This document shows, piece by piece, positions 53,334 to 61,199 of a DNA stretch of 64,000 nt (positions are counted from its first letter, which is position 1; every line of letters begins with the position of its first letter). Where the stretch lies: NCBI RefSeq assembly GCF_020164555.1, contig NZ_JAIQZB010000008.1:62001-126000 (forward strand), written 5' to 3'. The stretch comes from Salegentibacter lacus. GTDB taxonomy: Bacteria > Bacteroidota > Bacteroidia > Flavobacteriales > Flavobacteriaceae. The notes beneath the pieces are model-generated. The model was not told the DNA's origin and searched no databases. It saw only the letters and a list, made by a program, of their open reading frames with translations. The translations under genes and the position numbers were made by a program.

Positions 53334-54281
53334 TTAACCCAAAAATGCAAGACCCGTAAAAATAACATAGCTCACGAATAAAATCACACCTTTGTATCTG
53401 TTGAAAAGAAACCTTTTTGGAAGAAAAGCTAAAGGTGCAATGGCAAAAGCGATACCAATCATCCAGAAAATGTCATTTGTGAGTATCTGATCTGACTGAA
53501 TATAAATAGGTTGAATCATCGCAGTGATTCCTAAAACCGAAGCGATATTAAAAATATTAGATCCTATAAGGTTCCCAAGGGAAAGTGCTTTTTCCTTTTT
53601 TAATGCTGCAATAACCGAAGCTGCTAGTTCCGGTACACTCGTGCCTATAGCGATCATAGTAACCGAGATTACCCTTTCACTCACTCCTAACATAGTAGCA
53701 AGATCTACGGCGCCATCTACCAGCAACTCCGACCCTCCCCAAAGAGCCACGCCTCCTATTACTAACCATAGAATCATTTTAAAATTAGAAGTTTGCTTTA
53801 GAGAATCGTCTATTCCTTCCACTGCGATTTCAGTTTTTCTACGGGATCTTCTTATCAATAAAATTAGAAAAACGATAAGACCTATAAACAAAAAGAGTCC
53901 TTCTAAACGAGAAATATTCCCACCTGTACTTAAAAAATAATAAAGTACAATAGAGAAAAGCATCATGGCCGGCCAGTTAAACCTATAAAACTCCCTGTCT
54001 ACAGAAATAGAGGTTATTATTGCAGTAATTCCCAATACCAAACCTAAATTGGCAATGTTAGAACCTATTACATTTCCTAAGGCAATATCAGAAAAACCGC
54101 TTAATGCAGCTTGTAAACTCACCAGAAGTTCGGGAGCCGAAGTAGCGAAAGAAACCACTGTCAACCCTATTACCATTCGGGAAATATTGAATTTAAATGA
54201 TAAAGCTACTGAAGCTCGCACTAAAAATTCCCCACCTACCACTAGTAACACAAGCCCAATAAGAATAAAAACAATGCTCAT
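53334..54281 (-). CDS. Calcium/sodium antiporter (CaCA family, YrbG-like)
   Basis: A 315-residue inner-membrane exchanger with ten helices in two inverted halves. The alpha-repeats are ALGNVIGSNIANLGLVLG (first) and SLGNLIGSNIFNIASVLG (second), with SFATSAPELLVSLQAAL and AIGTSVPELAASVIAALK as partner helices. It exchanges Ca2+ for Na+ or H+. Monocistronic on the minus strand, divergent from the blaI-like gene. Confidence 0.94.
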   Translation of the reverse strand: MSIVFILIGLVLLVVGGEFLVRASVALSFKFNISRMVIGLTVVSFATSAPELLVSLQAALSGFSDIALGNVIGSNIANLGLVLGITAIITSISVDREFYRFNWPAMMLFSIVLYYFLSTGGNISRLEGLFLFIGLIVFLILLIRRSRRKTEIAVEGIDDSLKQTSNFKMILWLVIGGVALWGGSELLVDGAVDLATMLGVSERVISVTMIAIGTSVPELAASVIAALKKEKALSLGNLIGSNIFNIASVLGITAMIQPIYIQSDQILTNDIFWMIGIAFAIAPLAFLPKRFLFNRYKGVILFVSYVIFTGLAFLG

Positions 54282-54386
54282 CTAAAGTTTTTTTTTGCGA
54301 AGATAAAATAATCCTATGAGCTAAACTTAAAAGCATCATAAATCAAAAATAAACTATTAAATTAGTACGCTAACTATTTTTTACGT

Positions 54387-54394
54387 TATATTTG
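54387..54394 (+). promoter_or_regulatory. -7 box of the BlaI-like gene
   Basis: Exact TATATTTG, 20 bases before the ATG. Immediately upstream, ttttttacgttatattt contains no clear TACAnnTGTA BlaI operator, but a diverged operator may overlap here. Confidence 0.5.
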
Positions 54395-54414
54395 AAATAA
54401 CCAAACAAATTAAA

Positions 54415-54780
54415 ATGAAACGATTAACTAATAAAGAAGAGGAAGTAATGCGCATTCTCTGGCAATTGGAGAAAGCCTTTGTAAAGCAGATAATACCACA
54501 TATCCAGGACAAAAAATTGCATTACAATACGGTTTCTACTATTGTAAGACATTTAGAAGATAAAGGTTTTGTAGCTCACGAGGCTTATGGGAACACCCAT
54601 CAATATTACCCTGTAATTACCAAAGAAAAATACAGGAAGCATATTATGAGTTTAACCTCAAAAAGATTTTTTGATAACTCATATAAAAGTATGGTTTCCT
54701 TTTTCGCTAAAGAGGAAAAAATTAGCGCCGATGAGCTTCGGGAAATCCTTGAGATTATAGAAAAGGATAAAAAGGAATAA
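54415..54780 (+). CDS. BlaI/MecI/CopY-family repressor
   Basis: A 121-residue winged-helix repressor. The N-terminal domain MKRLTNKEEEVMRILWQLEKAF and LHYNTVSTIVRHLEDKGFV with YPVITKEKYRK match BlaI, and the C-terminal helices mediate dimerisation. In classic systems the adjacent BlaR1-type peptidase removes this repressor when a signal binds. The next gene starts three bases after its stop, so the two form an operon that probably controls itself. Confidence 0.94.
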   Translation: MKRLTNKEEEVMRILWQLEKAFVKQIIPHIQDKKLHYNTVSTIVRHLEDKGFVAHEAYGNTHQYYPVITKEKYRKHIMSLTSKRFFDNSYKSMVSFFAKEEKISADELREILEIIEKDKKE

Positions 54781-54783
54781 TCT

Positions 54784-56901
54784 ATGGAAGCATTCCTAAT
54801 CTATCTTCTTAAAGGTGCCAGCTTATTGAGTATTTTTTACCTGGTCTATATTTTCTTGTTAAAGAATGAAACTAATTTTCAGGTAAACCGCAAATTTTTA
54901 CTTAGCGGCATTTTTGCATCTGCCTTTTTACCAGCAATTTACTTTACACGAAAAGTAATTGTTGAAGCAAATAACTTTTCTTTCAACAAAATTCCTGTAA
55001 ATACAAATGCTTCTTCAGAAGATTTAGTTTCAAACTTTGGGATTTGGGAAGTTTTGGGGTTTATTTATTTTCTTATTACTGCATTTTTCTTATTTAGGAT
55101 TTTTGTTCAGCTTTTCAAAATTCAGAAACTCATTAATCGAAGCACTGTTTACAAAGCTGAAGGTTTTAACTTCCTCAAAACCGAAGCTACAGTAAGTCCG
55201 TTTTCCTTCTTCAAATTCATCGTTTACAATCCTACAGCCCATTCAGAAAAAGATCTGATAATGATTCTGCATCACGAAAAAATACACGCAGCGCAATGGC
55301 ATTCTGTAGATATACTAATCGCCAACCTCACCACTGCCCTACTCTGGTTTAACCCTTTAAGCTGGTTGTATAAAAAAAGCGTGGAACAAAACCTGGAATA
55401 TATCGCCGACAGGGAAACGGTAGCTATTTCGGGAGCTAAAAAATCGTATCAACAAACCCTGGTAAAGGTTTCTATCGCAAATTTACAACCAGCGCTTACC
55501 AATCATTTTTATCAATCATTTATTAAAAAACGAATTCTTATGCTGAATAAAAAATCATCTCAAACCTCTAGTCTATGGAAAATAAGCCTTGTTTTTCCTT
55601 TAGTCCTGGCTTTTATGCTCGCTTTTAATGTAAAGACTGAAGCGCAAACAAAAAAATCTGAATATACGGTAGAAGGTGTTCAGGTAAATAAATCGGTTTC
55701 ATCGGTTATTACAAAATTTTCTAAGCAAGAAAGTTTAGAGAGAATTTCTAAGGTTTTTGAGAAATTTGATATTGAACTTGAGTTTTCCGAACTTGAATAT
55801 TCCAGTGAAATACTTACCAGTATAAAAGTTTCATTCTTAAACAAAAAAACCAACGAAACGGGTGTTTTCTCGGCCAGTAATTCAGAAGGAGTTGAATCTT
55901 TTGAAATCTTTACAGATAAAAAAGAAACCGGTTTTAGAAAAGCCAACACCCTTATGGGAAAAGGAGCTATTTCTTCTAACGGAAGTCTTTTAGGCAAGCT
56001 TGGTAAACATCCCTTATATGTTATAGATGGGAAAAAATATACTTCTAAAGAATTAGACGGGAAATATCTGGATATTTCCGATGGAGGAATCAGTATTTTC
56101 CTGGCTGAAGAAGCAAAAACAAAATTTGGAACTGAAGCGCAGGATGGAGCTATTATTACAAAGAGTGCCAGGATTATAGATGATTTACAGAAAGAATTTA
56201 AAAAAATTGATAAGGAAAATTCTGAAGCTAAACGAGAATTTCTGCAAATAGAATATGGCAAATCACCGAGTTTAATTTCCCTGGAAACTAATTTCAAGGA
56301 GAAGAAAAAAACCAAAAACAAAAAGTTAGTACAAGCCTCCACAGATCCTAAGGAGATCCCTGGAAATCCAATTTATATTTTAAATGGTGAAAAAAGTAAA
56401 AAAGAGATTATAGGCCTTATCGATCCAAAACTGATTGAGAGTGTAAACGTATTAAAAGGAGAAAGCGCTACTTCGCTGTATGGCGAAGATGCAAAAGACG
56501 GTGCGGTGATCATTACTACCAAGGTTTTGGATAAATCTAAAAAAGAAGATACTAAAAAAGGGAAAGGATATTCAATTGGAATTCAGAGATTTCAAAAGAA
56601 AACCGATTATGAAATTATAAAGGGAGGACTTAGTTTCCAGACGGGAGAAGATATCAATGCATTTCAATGGAATAAAGAACCTGACGAAAAAATCAATTTT
56701 TACCTTAACGACGAGGAAAAAAATAGACCGTTAGTAATTATTGATGGCAAAAAGGCAAATGAAACTACTCTAAAGGAAATTGATCCTCAGAATATTGAAA
56801 GAATAAATGTTCTAAAAGGTGAAGGTGCAATTGAAAAGTATGGCAATAAAGCCGATTATGGAGCTATAGAAATTACTACCAAAAAAGAAATCAAAGAATA
56901 A
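54784..56901 (+). CDS. BlaR1-like M56 metallopeptidase with three TonB-plug-like C-terminal repeats
   Basis: A 705-residue membrane protein. The N-terminal part has three transmembrane helices, then the cytosolic M56 zinc protease with HEKIH at residues 164-168 and downstream NLEYIADRE near 205. A fourth helix (about 268-283, SLVFPLVLAFMLAFNV) leads to a ~420-residue extracytoplasmic tail with no penicillin-binding sensor. The tail has three related segments: HPLYVIDGKK (~408), GNPIYILNGEKS (~526) and RPLVIIDGKKAN (~648). The last two are followed by VNVLKGESATSLYGEDAKDG and INVLKGEGAIEKYGNKADYG, like TonB-receptor plug domains. Paired with a BlaI repressor. Confidence 0.9.
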   Translation: MEAFLIYLLKGASLLSIFYLVYIFLLKNETNFQVNRKFLLSGIFASAFLPAIYFTRKVIVEANNFSFNKIPVNTNASSEDLVSNFGIWEVLGFIYFLITAFFLFRIFVQLFKIQKLINRSTVYKAEGFNFLKTEATVSPFSFFKFIVYNPTAHSEKDLIMILHHEKIHAAQWHSVDILIANLTTALLWFNPLSWLYKKSVEQNLEYIADRETVAISGAKKSYQQTLVKVSIANLQPALTNHFYQSFIKKRILMLNKKSSQTSSLWKISLVFPLVLAFMLAFNVKTEAQTKKSEYTVEGVQVNKSVSSVITKFSKQESLERISKVFEKFDIELEFSELEYSSEILTSIKVSFLNKKTNETGVFSASNSEGVESFEIFTDKKETGFRKANTLMGKGAISSNGSLLGKLGKHPLYVIDGKKYTSKELDGKYLDISDGGISIFLAEEAKTKFGTEAQDGAIITKSARIIDDLQKEFKKIDKENSEAKREFLQIEYGKSPSLISLETNFKEKKKTKNKKLVQASTDPKEIPGNPIYILNGEKSKKEIIGLIDPKLIESVNVLKGESATSLYGEDAKDGAVIITTKVLDKSKKEDTKKGKGYSIGIQRFQKKTDYEIIKGGLSFQTGEDINAFQWNKEPDEKINFYLNDEEKNRPLVIIDGKKANETTLKEIDPQNIERINVLKGEGAIEKYGNKADYGAIEITTKKEIKE

Positions 56902-56928
56902 TTTTCGTTTTTCATTGTAATTTGAATT

Positions 56929-56960
56929 AAAAGGCAGGCTCATTCCCTGCCTTTTTCTTT
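56929..56960 (+). terminator. Terminator after the blaI-blaR1-like operon
   Basis: aaaaggcagg / cctgcctttt stem with a seven-base loop and a T-rich tail. Confidence 0.85.
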
Positions 56961-57046
56961 TGCTTGATTTTCAATATCTTTGAAGTAATTGGCTTGGAGC
57001 ATACTCACGAATTACGCTAAGAAAATAATATTCATTTTGAGTCTAT

Positions 57047-57081
57047 CCTCCGAGCATTTAGATCTCGATTATCGAGTAAAC
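57047..57081 (+). repeat. Copy 2 of the ~35-bp interspersed repeat
   Basis: Starts cctccgagcatttagatctc and contains ctcgattatcgag (57064-57076), differing from copy 1 at 1794-1828 at only a few positions. It lies 10 bases before the ATG of the next small gene. Confidence 0.7.
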
Positions 57082-57090
57082 CAACCAACA

Positions 57091-57243
57091 ATGAAAAAGA
57101 AGATTTTTAAAGCACTTTCTAAACTTAATAAGAAAGTTCTGCCCAATTACACTAAGAAAGAACTGGATCTTAGAAAAGCCAGTAAAGTACAAATGGCCAT
57201 TATTGGCTGGAAATCCTGGGTAACCCGAAATTCTTTAGATTAG
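57091..57243 (+). CDS. Conserved 50-residue basic protein
   Basis: A 50-residue protein beginning MKKKIFKALSKLNKKVLPNY, continuing YTKKELDLRKASKVQMAI and ending WKSWVTRNSLD. Lys-rich with a central hydrophobic helix (VQMAIIGWKSWV). Similar short flavobacterial proteins are, as far as I recall, sometimes labelled SsrA-binding, a label I do not trust here because this is far too short for SmpB. The frame extends 34 codons upstream through the repeat, which is not credible coding sequence. Confidence 0.72.
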   Translation: MKKKIFKALSKLNKKVLPNYTKKELDLRKASKVQMAIIGWKSWVTRNSLD

Positions 57244-57280
57244 AAAAAGCCCTTAAGAAAAATCTTAAGAGCTTTCTATA
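57243..57280 (+). terminator. Terminator after the 50-residue gene
   Basis: aaagcccttaaga pairs with tcttaagagcttt (one bulge), loop aaaa, with a short T/A tail. Confidence 0.6.
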
Positions 57281-57298
57281 AATTATCCAAACTGTTTC

Positions 57299-57949
57299 CT
57301 ATTTACTCATCTTCTTAGCCTTCTCTTCCAGCTTCTTAACATCGGTTGGATACGGATTCTCTTTTAAGGTCTTTGCTAAATGTACCAGGTTGTGCGCCAT
57401 AAGCAACATCATATTATTGGTGAATTCGTGTTTATTCCCTTCTGCTTCAATATAACTTGGGCCGGGACCGGCTTCACCCACGTAGTAACAGAATCCGTTA
57501 ACAGGAACGGTAAACCCATGTTCCGAAAGGTCAAAAACCATACTGGAAATCGCTTTTTTAGCACCGTCTTCATTACCATCTACCATTACTCCGGCAACTT
57601 TGTTATAAGTTGGGAACTGGCCGTTTTCTTCGCTTCCCTCTTCCATAATTCCGTCAAACCGCTCGGCAACCATCTTGGCAACTGCACCGCGATCACCCCG
57701 CCAAATTGGAGTTGCAATTATTAAAATATCGGCGGCCTTAACTTTCTTTAAAATCTCAGGCCATTCATCTCCATTTTTTTCATCAGAGGTAACTCCAAAA
57801 TGAACTTCATGATCTACTACACGAACAATCTCAGTAGAAACATCCAGATCTTTAAAAACCTTTTCGGCTTCTTCAATAAAGGCTTCGGTATTAGAGGTTT
57901 TAGGAGATTTTTTTAAGGTACAATTCAAGAATAAAGCTTTCAGTTTCAT
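57299..57949 (-). CDS. Flavodoxin-fold NAD(P)H-dependent oxidoreductase
   Basis: A 216-residue FMN-binding protein of the flavodoxin-like/FMN-reductase family. KALFLNCTLKKSPKTSNTEA at the N-terminus forms the phosphate-binding loop after the first strand; ADILIIATPIWRGDRGAVAK is the typical second flavin loop (TPxWxG), followed by GVMVDGNEDGAKKAISSMVF. Cytosolic. Substrate (quinone, FMN or nitro compound) cannot be told from sequence. Confidence 0.88.
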   Translation of the reverse strand: MKLKALFLNCTLKKSPKTSNTEAFIEEAEKVFKDLDVSTEIVRVVDHEVHFGVTSDEKNGDEWPEILKKVKAADILIIATPIWRGDRGAVAKMVAERFDGIMEEGSEENGQFPTYNKVAGVMVDGNEDGAKKAISSMVFDLSEHGFTVPVNGFCYYVGEAGPGPSYIEAEGNKHEFTNNMMLLMAHNLVHLAKTLKENPYPTDVKKLEEKAKKMSK

Positions 57950-58071
57950 AATTTAGGTTTTATGGTTAGACCCTGCAACATATTAAAAAGGGGAATCTAA
58001 AGCAGTTAAGGCTTGGTTAAACCTACCTTAGTGTTTTGTTAGAAGCCCTATATTTATGATAAAGTATTAAT

Positions 58072-59346
58072 ATGATGAAAAAATACCTTTTACTAAGCAT
58101 CTTTTGTTTTTCGATAATTAACCTTAACTCTCAATCCTGGAAAAAGCTTCCAGCTAATGGAGAAGCACAAGAGCGCCACGAAAATGCCTTTGTACAGGCG
58201 GGAAAGCGTTTTATTTTAATTGGAGGTCGTGGTAATAAACCCATTGATATCTATGACACCGAAAACCAAATCTGGAAAAAAGGCGCTCAACCTCCCCTTG
58301 AAATTCATCATACCCAGGCGGTTAGCCTCGACGGACTTGTTTATGTTTTAGGTGCTTTTACTGGCGGCTGGCCAGATGAAGATCCTATTCCCAATATTTA
58401 TATCTACGATCCGCTGGAAGATCTCTGGATTAAAGGCCCGGAAATTCCCGAAGACAGAAGGCGTGGTGCCGCGGGGGTTGCGGTAAAGGATAAAAAAATC
58501 TATTTGATAAATGGAATTAGGAATGGCCATACCTCAGGTTGGGTTAACTGGTTTGATGAATATGATGTTTATAAAAATGAATGGAAAAAACTTCCTGATT
58601 CGCCTAATGAACGAGATCACTTTCAGGCTGTAATAACTGAAAATATACTTTTTGTTGCCGGTGGAAGAAAATCGGGAAGTGTTGAAGGCAACGGATTTGC
58701 AGGCACGGTAAAACCTACCGATATCTATGATTTTGATGCTGAAAAATGGAAATCTATTACTGAAATCCCTACTCCCAGGGGCGGCACTGCAATTGGACTT
58801 TTAGATAATAATCCGGTTATTTTGGGCGGTGAAAGTGACACCCAGGAAGCTGCGCACAATGAAGCTGAAATTTATGATCTCGCCAAGGGAAAATGGGACA
58901 GTTTACCACCTTTAAAACAAGGCAGGCACGGTACCCAGGCTATCACCATTAATAAACAAATTATTATTGGTGCCGGTAGTGGGAATCGCGGTGGCGGTCC
59001 TGAACTAAATTCTTTTGAAGTTTTCTCAAAAGATAATTCCCTTAATTTCAGCACCGAAGCTATCCTAGCTGGCTCACTAAAAGCTTCAGCCGACAATCTT
59101 AATTTTCCAAAAGAAGAAACAAAAAGTGTAAGAATTTCCCATAAAGGAGGCAACCAGGCCATTATTATTACCGAGATAAGCATTAGCGATGGCTTTAGTC
59201 TTATAAATAAGAAAAGCCTACCCTTTGTTTTAGCGCCACGTTCAGAATTTGAACTAGAAATAAAGGGAAATCAAGATCCCGGAGAACTACACGTTAAAAC
59301 AGCAGGAAAAAAAGAAGGCATAAGGCTTAATCTAAATAAAAAATAG
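58072..59346 (+). CDS. Secreted Kelch-repeat beta-propeller protein
   Basis: A 424-residue exported protein (signal YLLLSIFCFSIINLNSQS). About six Kelch blades follow, each with paired Gly and Trp: FILIGGRGNKPIDIYDTE, YVLGAFTGGW, IYLINGIRNG, LFVAGGRKSGS, PVILGGESDTQE and IIIGAGSGNRGGGP. The last ~110 residues form a separate beta-sandwich (SLKASADNLNFPKEETKSVR then LAPRSEFELEIKGN) like ASPM/SPD-2/Hydin-type or choice-of-anchor domains. No catalytic copper ligands as in galactose oxidase were found. Probably binds glycan or protein partners at the cell surface. Confidence 0.88.
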   Translation: MMKKYLLLSIFCFSIINLNSQSWKKLPANGEAQERHENAFVQAGKRFILIGGRGNKPIDIYDTENQIWKKGAQPPLEIHHTQAVSLDGLVYVLGAFTGGWPDEDPIPNIYIYDPLEDLWIKGPEIPEDRRRGAAGVAVKDKKIYLINGIRNGHTSGWVNWFDEYDVYKNEWKKLPDSPNERDHFQAVITENILFVAGGRKSGSVEGNGFAGTVKPTDIYDFDAEKWKSITEIPTPRGGTAIGLLDNNPVILGGESDTQEAAHNEAEIYDLAKGKWDSLPPLKQGRHGTQAITINKQIIIGAGSGNRGGGPELNSFEVFSKDNSLNFSTEAILAGSLKASADNLNFPKEETKSVRISHKGGNQAIIITEISISDGFSLINKKSLPFVLAPRSEFELEIKGNQDPGELHVKTAGKKEGIRLNLNKK

Positions 59347-59371
59347 TACTTCATTAATCCGGGAAAAACAA

Positions 59372-59379
59372 TAAATTTG
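59372..59379 (+). promoter_or_regulatory. Candidate distal -7 box for the exporter operon
   Basis: Exact TAAATTTG followed by C. It would give a leader of about 150 bases. Confidence 0.4.
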
Positions 59380-59481
59380 CATACCAAATTAATAACATAA
59401 TTCAGGCTCGGTGGGCAAAGAATTTTGCGACAACAATCGTTAAAATTTGATTAAATCCTGATGAAAAATTCTTTTGAGATT

Positions 59482-59489
59482 TATTTTTG
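59482..59489 (+). promoter_or_regulatory. Candidate proximal -7 box for the exporter operon
   Basis: Exact TATTTTTG followed by C, 43 bases before ATG 59533. A 16-codon frame (59496-59546) lies between it and the gene start. Confidence 0.45.
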
Positions 59490-59532
59490 CATATCATGGA
59501 AAAATCACTTTTAAACGGCATAGTATTACTTA

Positions 59533-61197
59533 ATGAGCAAAACTAAACCTGGAAACCCGGTAAAACGACTTTGGAACTTACTCAAACTAGATAAGCGCGA
59601 TGTAAAACACATACTTTTCTATGCACTTTTTGCGGGTTTAATAAATTTAGCGGTCCCTTTGGGAATCCAGGCTATTGTTAATCTAATCCAGGGAGGCAAA
59701 GTTAGTACCAGCTGGGTTATTCTGGTAATTTTAGTAACGCTCGCCGTAGGTTTAGTTGGCGTTTTTGAATTATTACAGCTCAGGCTGGCAGAGAATATTC
59801 AGCAAAAGATTTTTACCCGTTCAAGCTTCGAATTTTCATACCGGTTTCCAAAAATTAAGAGCGAAGCCTTACAAAATATTTATCCTCCTGAATTGGCAAA
59901 CCGTTTTTTCGACACCTTAACGGTTCAAAAAGGGGTAAGTAAAATTTTATTAGATCTGCCTTCAGCTACGGTACAAATTATCTTTGGTGTAATCTTATTA
60001 TCTCTCTATCACCCATTCTTTATTTTATACGGATTATTACTTGTTCTACTCCTTTACATCGTTTTTAAATTTACCGCTGAAAAAGGTTTAAAAACCAGTT
60101 TAGATGAATCGAAGCATAAATATGAAGTTGCTTATTGGATTCAGGAAATAGCCCGAAATTTAAAAAGCTTTAAAATTTCAGGCCGCAGCAAACTCGCGCT
60201 TGACAAAAACGACAGGCTTACTGCAAAGTATTTAAAAGAAAGAGAAGATCATTTTGGGGTGCTTAAGACCCAATATATTAAGCTTATTATTTTTAAAGTT
60301 CTTGTCGCCGGTGGTTTATTGGCTATTGGAGGTATTCTGGTTTTAAACCAACAAATGAATATTGGTCAATTTGTGGCTGCAGAGATCATTATTTTATTGA
60401 TAATTTCTTCTGTAGAAAAATTAATCCGCGGGCTTGAAGATATTTACGACACCTTAACGTCACTGGAAAAACTAGGCCAGGTAGTAGACAAACCTCTGGA
60501 AGAATTTGAAAATCAGAATACTATAAATGCTTCAAATGGCCTTAAACTAGAACTAAAGGATGTAGCTTTTGAACCCGAAGGCCACACGGTTTTAAAAGGT
60601 ATTAATGTCACCTTAGAACCCGGAAAAATTTTAGCCATCACAGGACCTGCAGGAAATGGCAGAACCAGTCTTTTAAAATTAATAGCAGGTATTTTCACTC
60701 CTACTCAGGGAAAGATTTACATTAACGATACTGCCAGGCATACCCTGGTTTTAAATGAGTACAGGCAACACCTGGGCACTTATTTACCCGATGAAATTCC
60801 TTTTGAAGGAACCCTGTGGGAAAACATAACTTTTGGCGACACTTCTATTTCTGATCAGAATATAGATTGGGCTTTAGAACATTCAGGCCTAAAGGAGTAT
60901 GTAAAAGATCAACCCAATGGAATATTTACTCAAATTCATCCGGAAGGAAGGTACCTTTCTACACTTATATCAAAGCGTATAATCATTGCACGAGCTATTG
61001 TAAAAAAACCTTCTATTCTTATTTTAAAGGAACCTTTTGAGAAATTTGAACTTTCAGAAAGAAAAAGATTATTAAAGTTTTTAACCGATTCAGAAAATAA
61101 ATGGAGCCTTATTATAGCCAGCAATGACAAATTATGGAAAGAAGTATGTGATGAACGCCTGGAATTACAGGACGGTAAAATTGTTAAAGCCCTGTAG
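59533..61197 (+). CDS. Type I secretion-style ABC protein with degenerate nucleotide-binding domain
   Basis: A 554-residue half-transporter: five to six transmembrane helices (residues ~25-330; LINLAVPLGIQAIVNLIQGG resembles the bacteriocin/RTX exporter class) and a C-terminal ABC domain. All catalytic motifs are altered. Walker A is GPAGNGRTS (371-379) with Arg377 in place of Lys; the Q-loop position is Pro419 (GTYLPDE); the signature region is LSTLIS (475-480); Walker B is ILILKEPF with Lys499 for Asp, although Glu500 remains; the H-loop reads IIASND. No N-terminal peptidase domain. ATP turnover is therefore doubtful. It is followed by HlyD and TolC genes at gaps of 2 and 8 bases, so it is the inner-membrane part of a tripartite complex. 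Confidence 0.9.
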   Translation: MSKTKPGNPVKRLWNLLKLDKRDVKHILFYALFAGLINLAVPLGIQAIVNLIQGGKVSTSWVILVILVTLAVGLVGVFELLQLRLAENIQQKIFTRSSFEFSYRFPKIKSEALQNIYPPELANRFFDTLTVQKGVSKILLDLPSATVQIIFGVILLSLYHPFFILYGLLLVLLLYIVFKFTAEKGLKTSLDESKHKYEVAYWIQEIARNLKSFKISGRSKLALDKNDRLTAKYLKEREDHFGVLKTQYIKLIIFKVLVAGGLLAIGGILVLNQQMNIGQFVAAEIIILLIISSVEKLIRGLEDIYDTLTSLEKLGQVVDKPLEEFENQNTINASNGLKLELKDVAFEPEGHTVLKGINVTLEPGKILAITGPAGNGRTSLLKLIAGIFTPTQGKIYINDTARHTLVLNEYRQHLGTYLPDEIPFEGTLWENITFGDTSISDQNIDWALEHSGLKEYVKDQPNGIFTQIHPEGRYLSTLISKRIIIARAIVKKPSILILKEPFEKFELSERKRLLKFLTDSENKWSLIIASNDKLWKEVCDERLELQDGKIVKAL

Positions 61198-61199
61198 AT

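Noticed and set aside
57091-57243. Annotating the 50-residue protein as SmpB (SsrA-binding)
   Set aside because: SmpB is about 150 residues with an OB fold; this protein lacks that fold.
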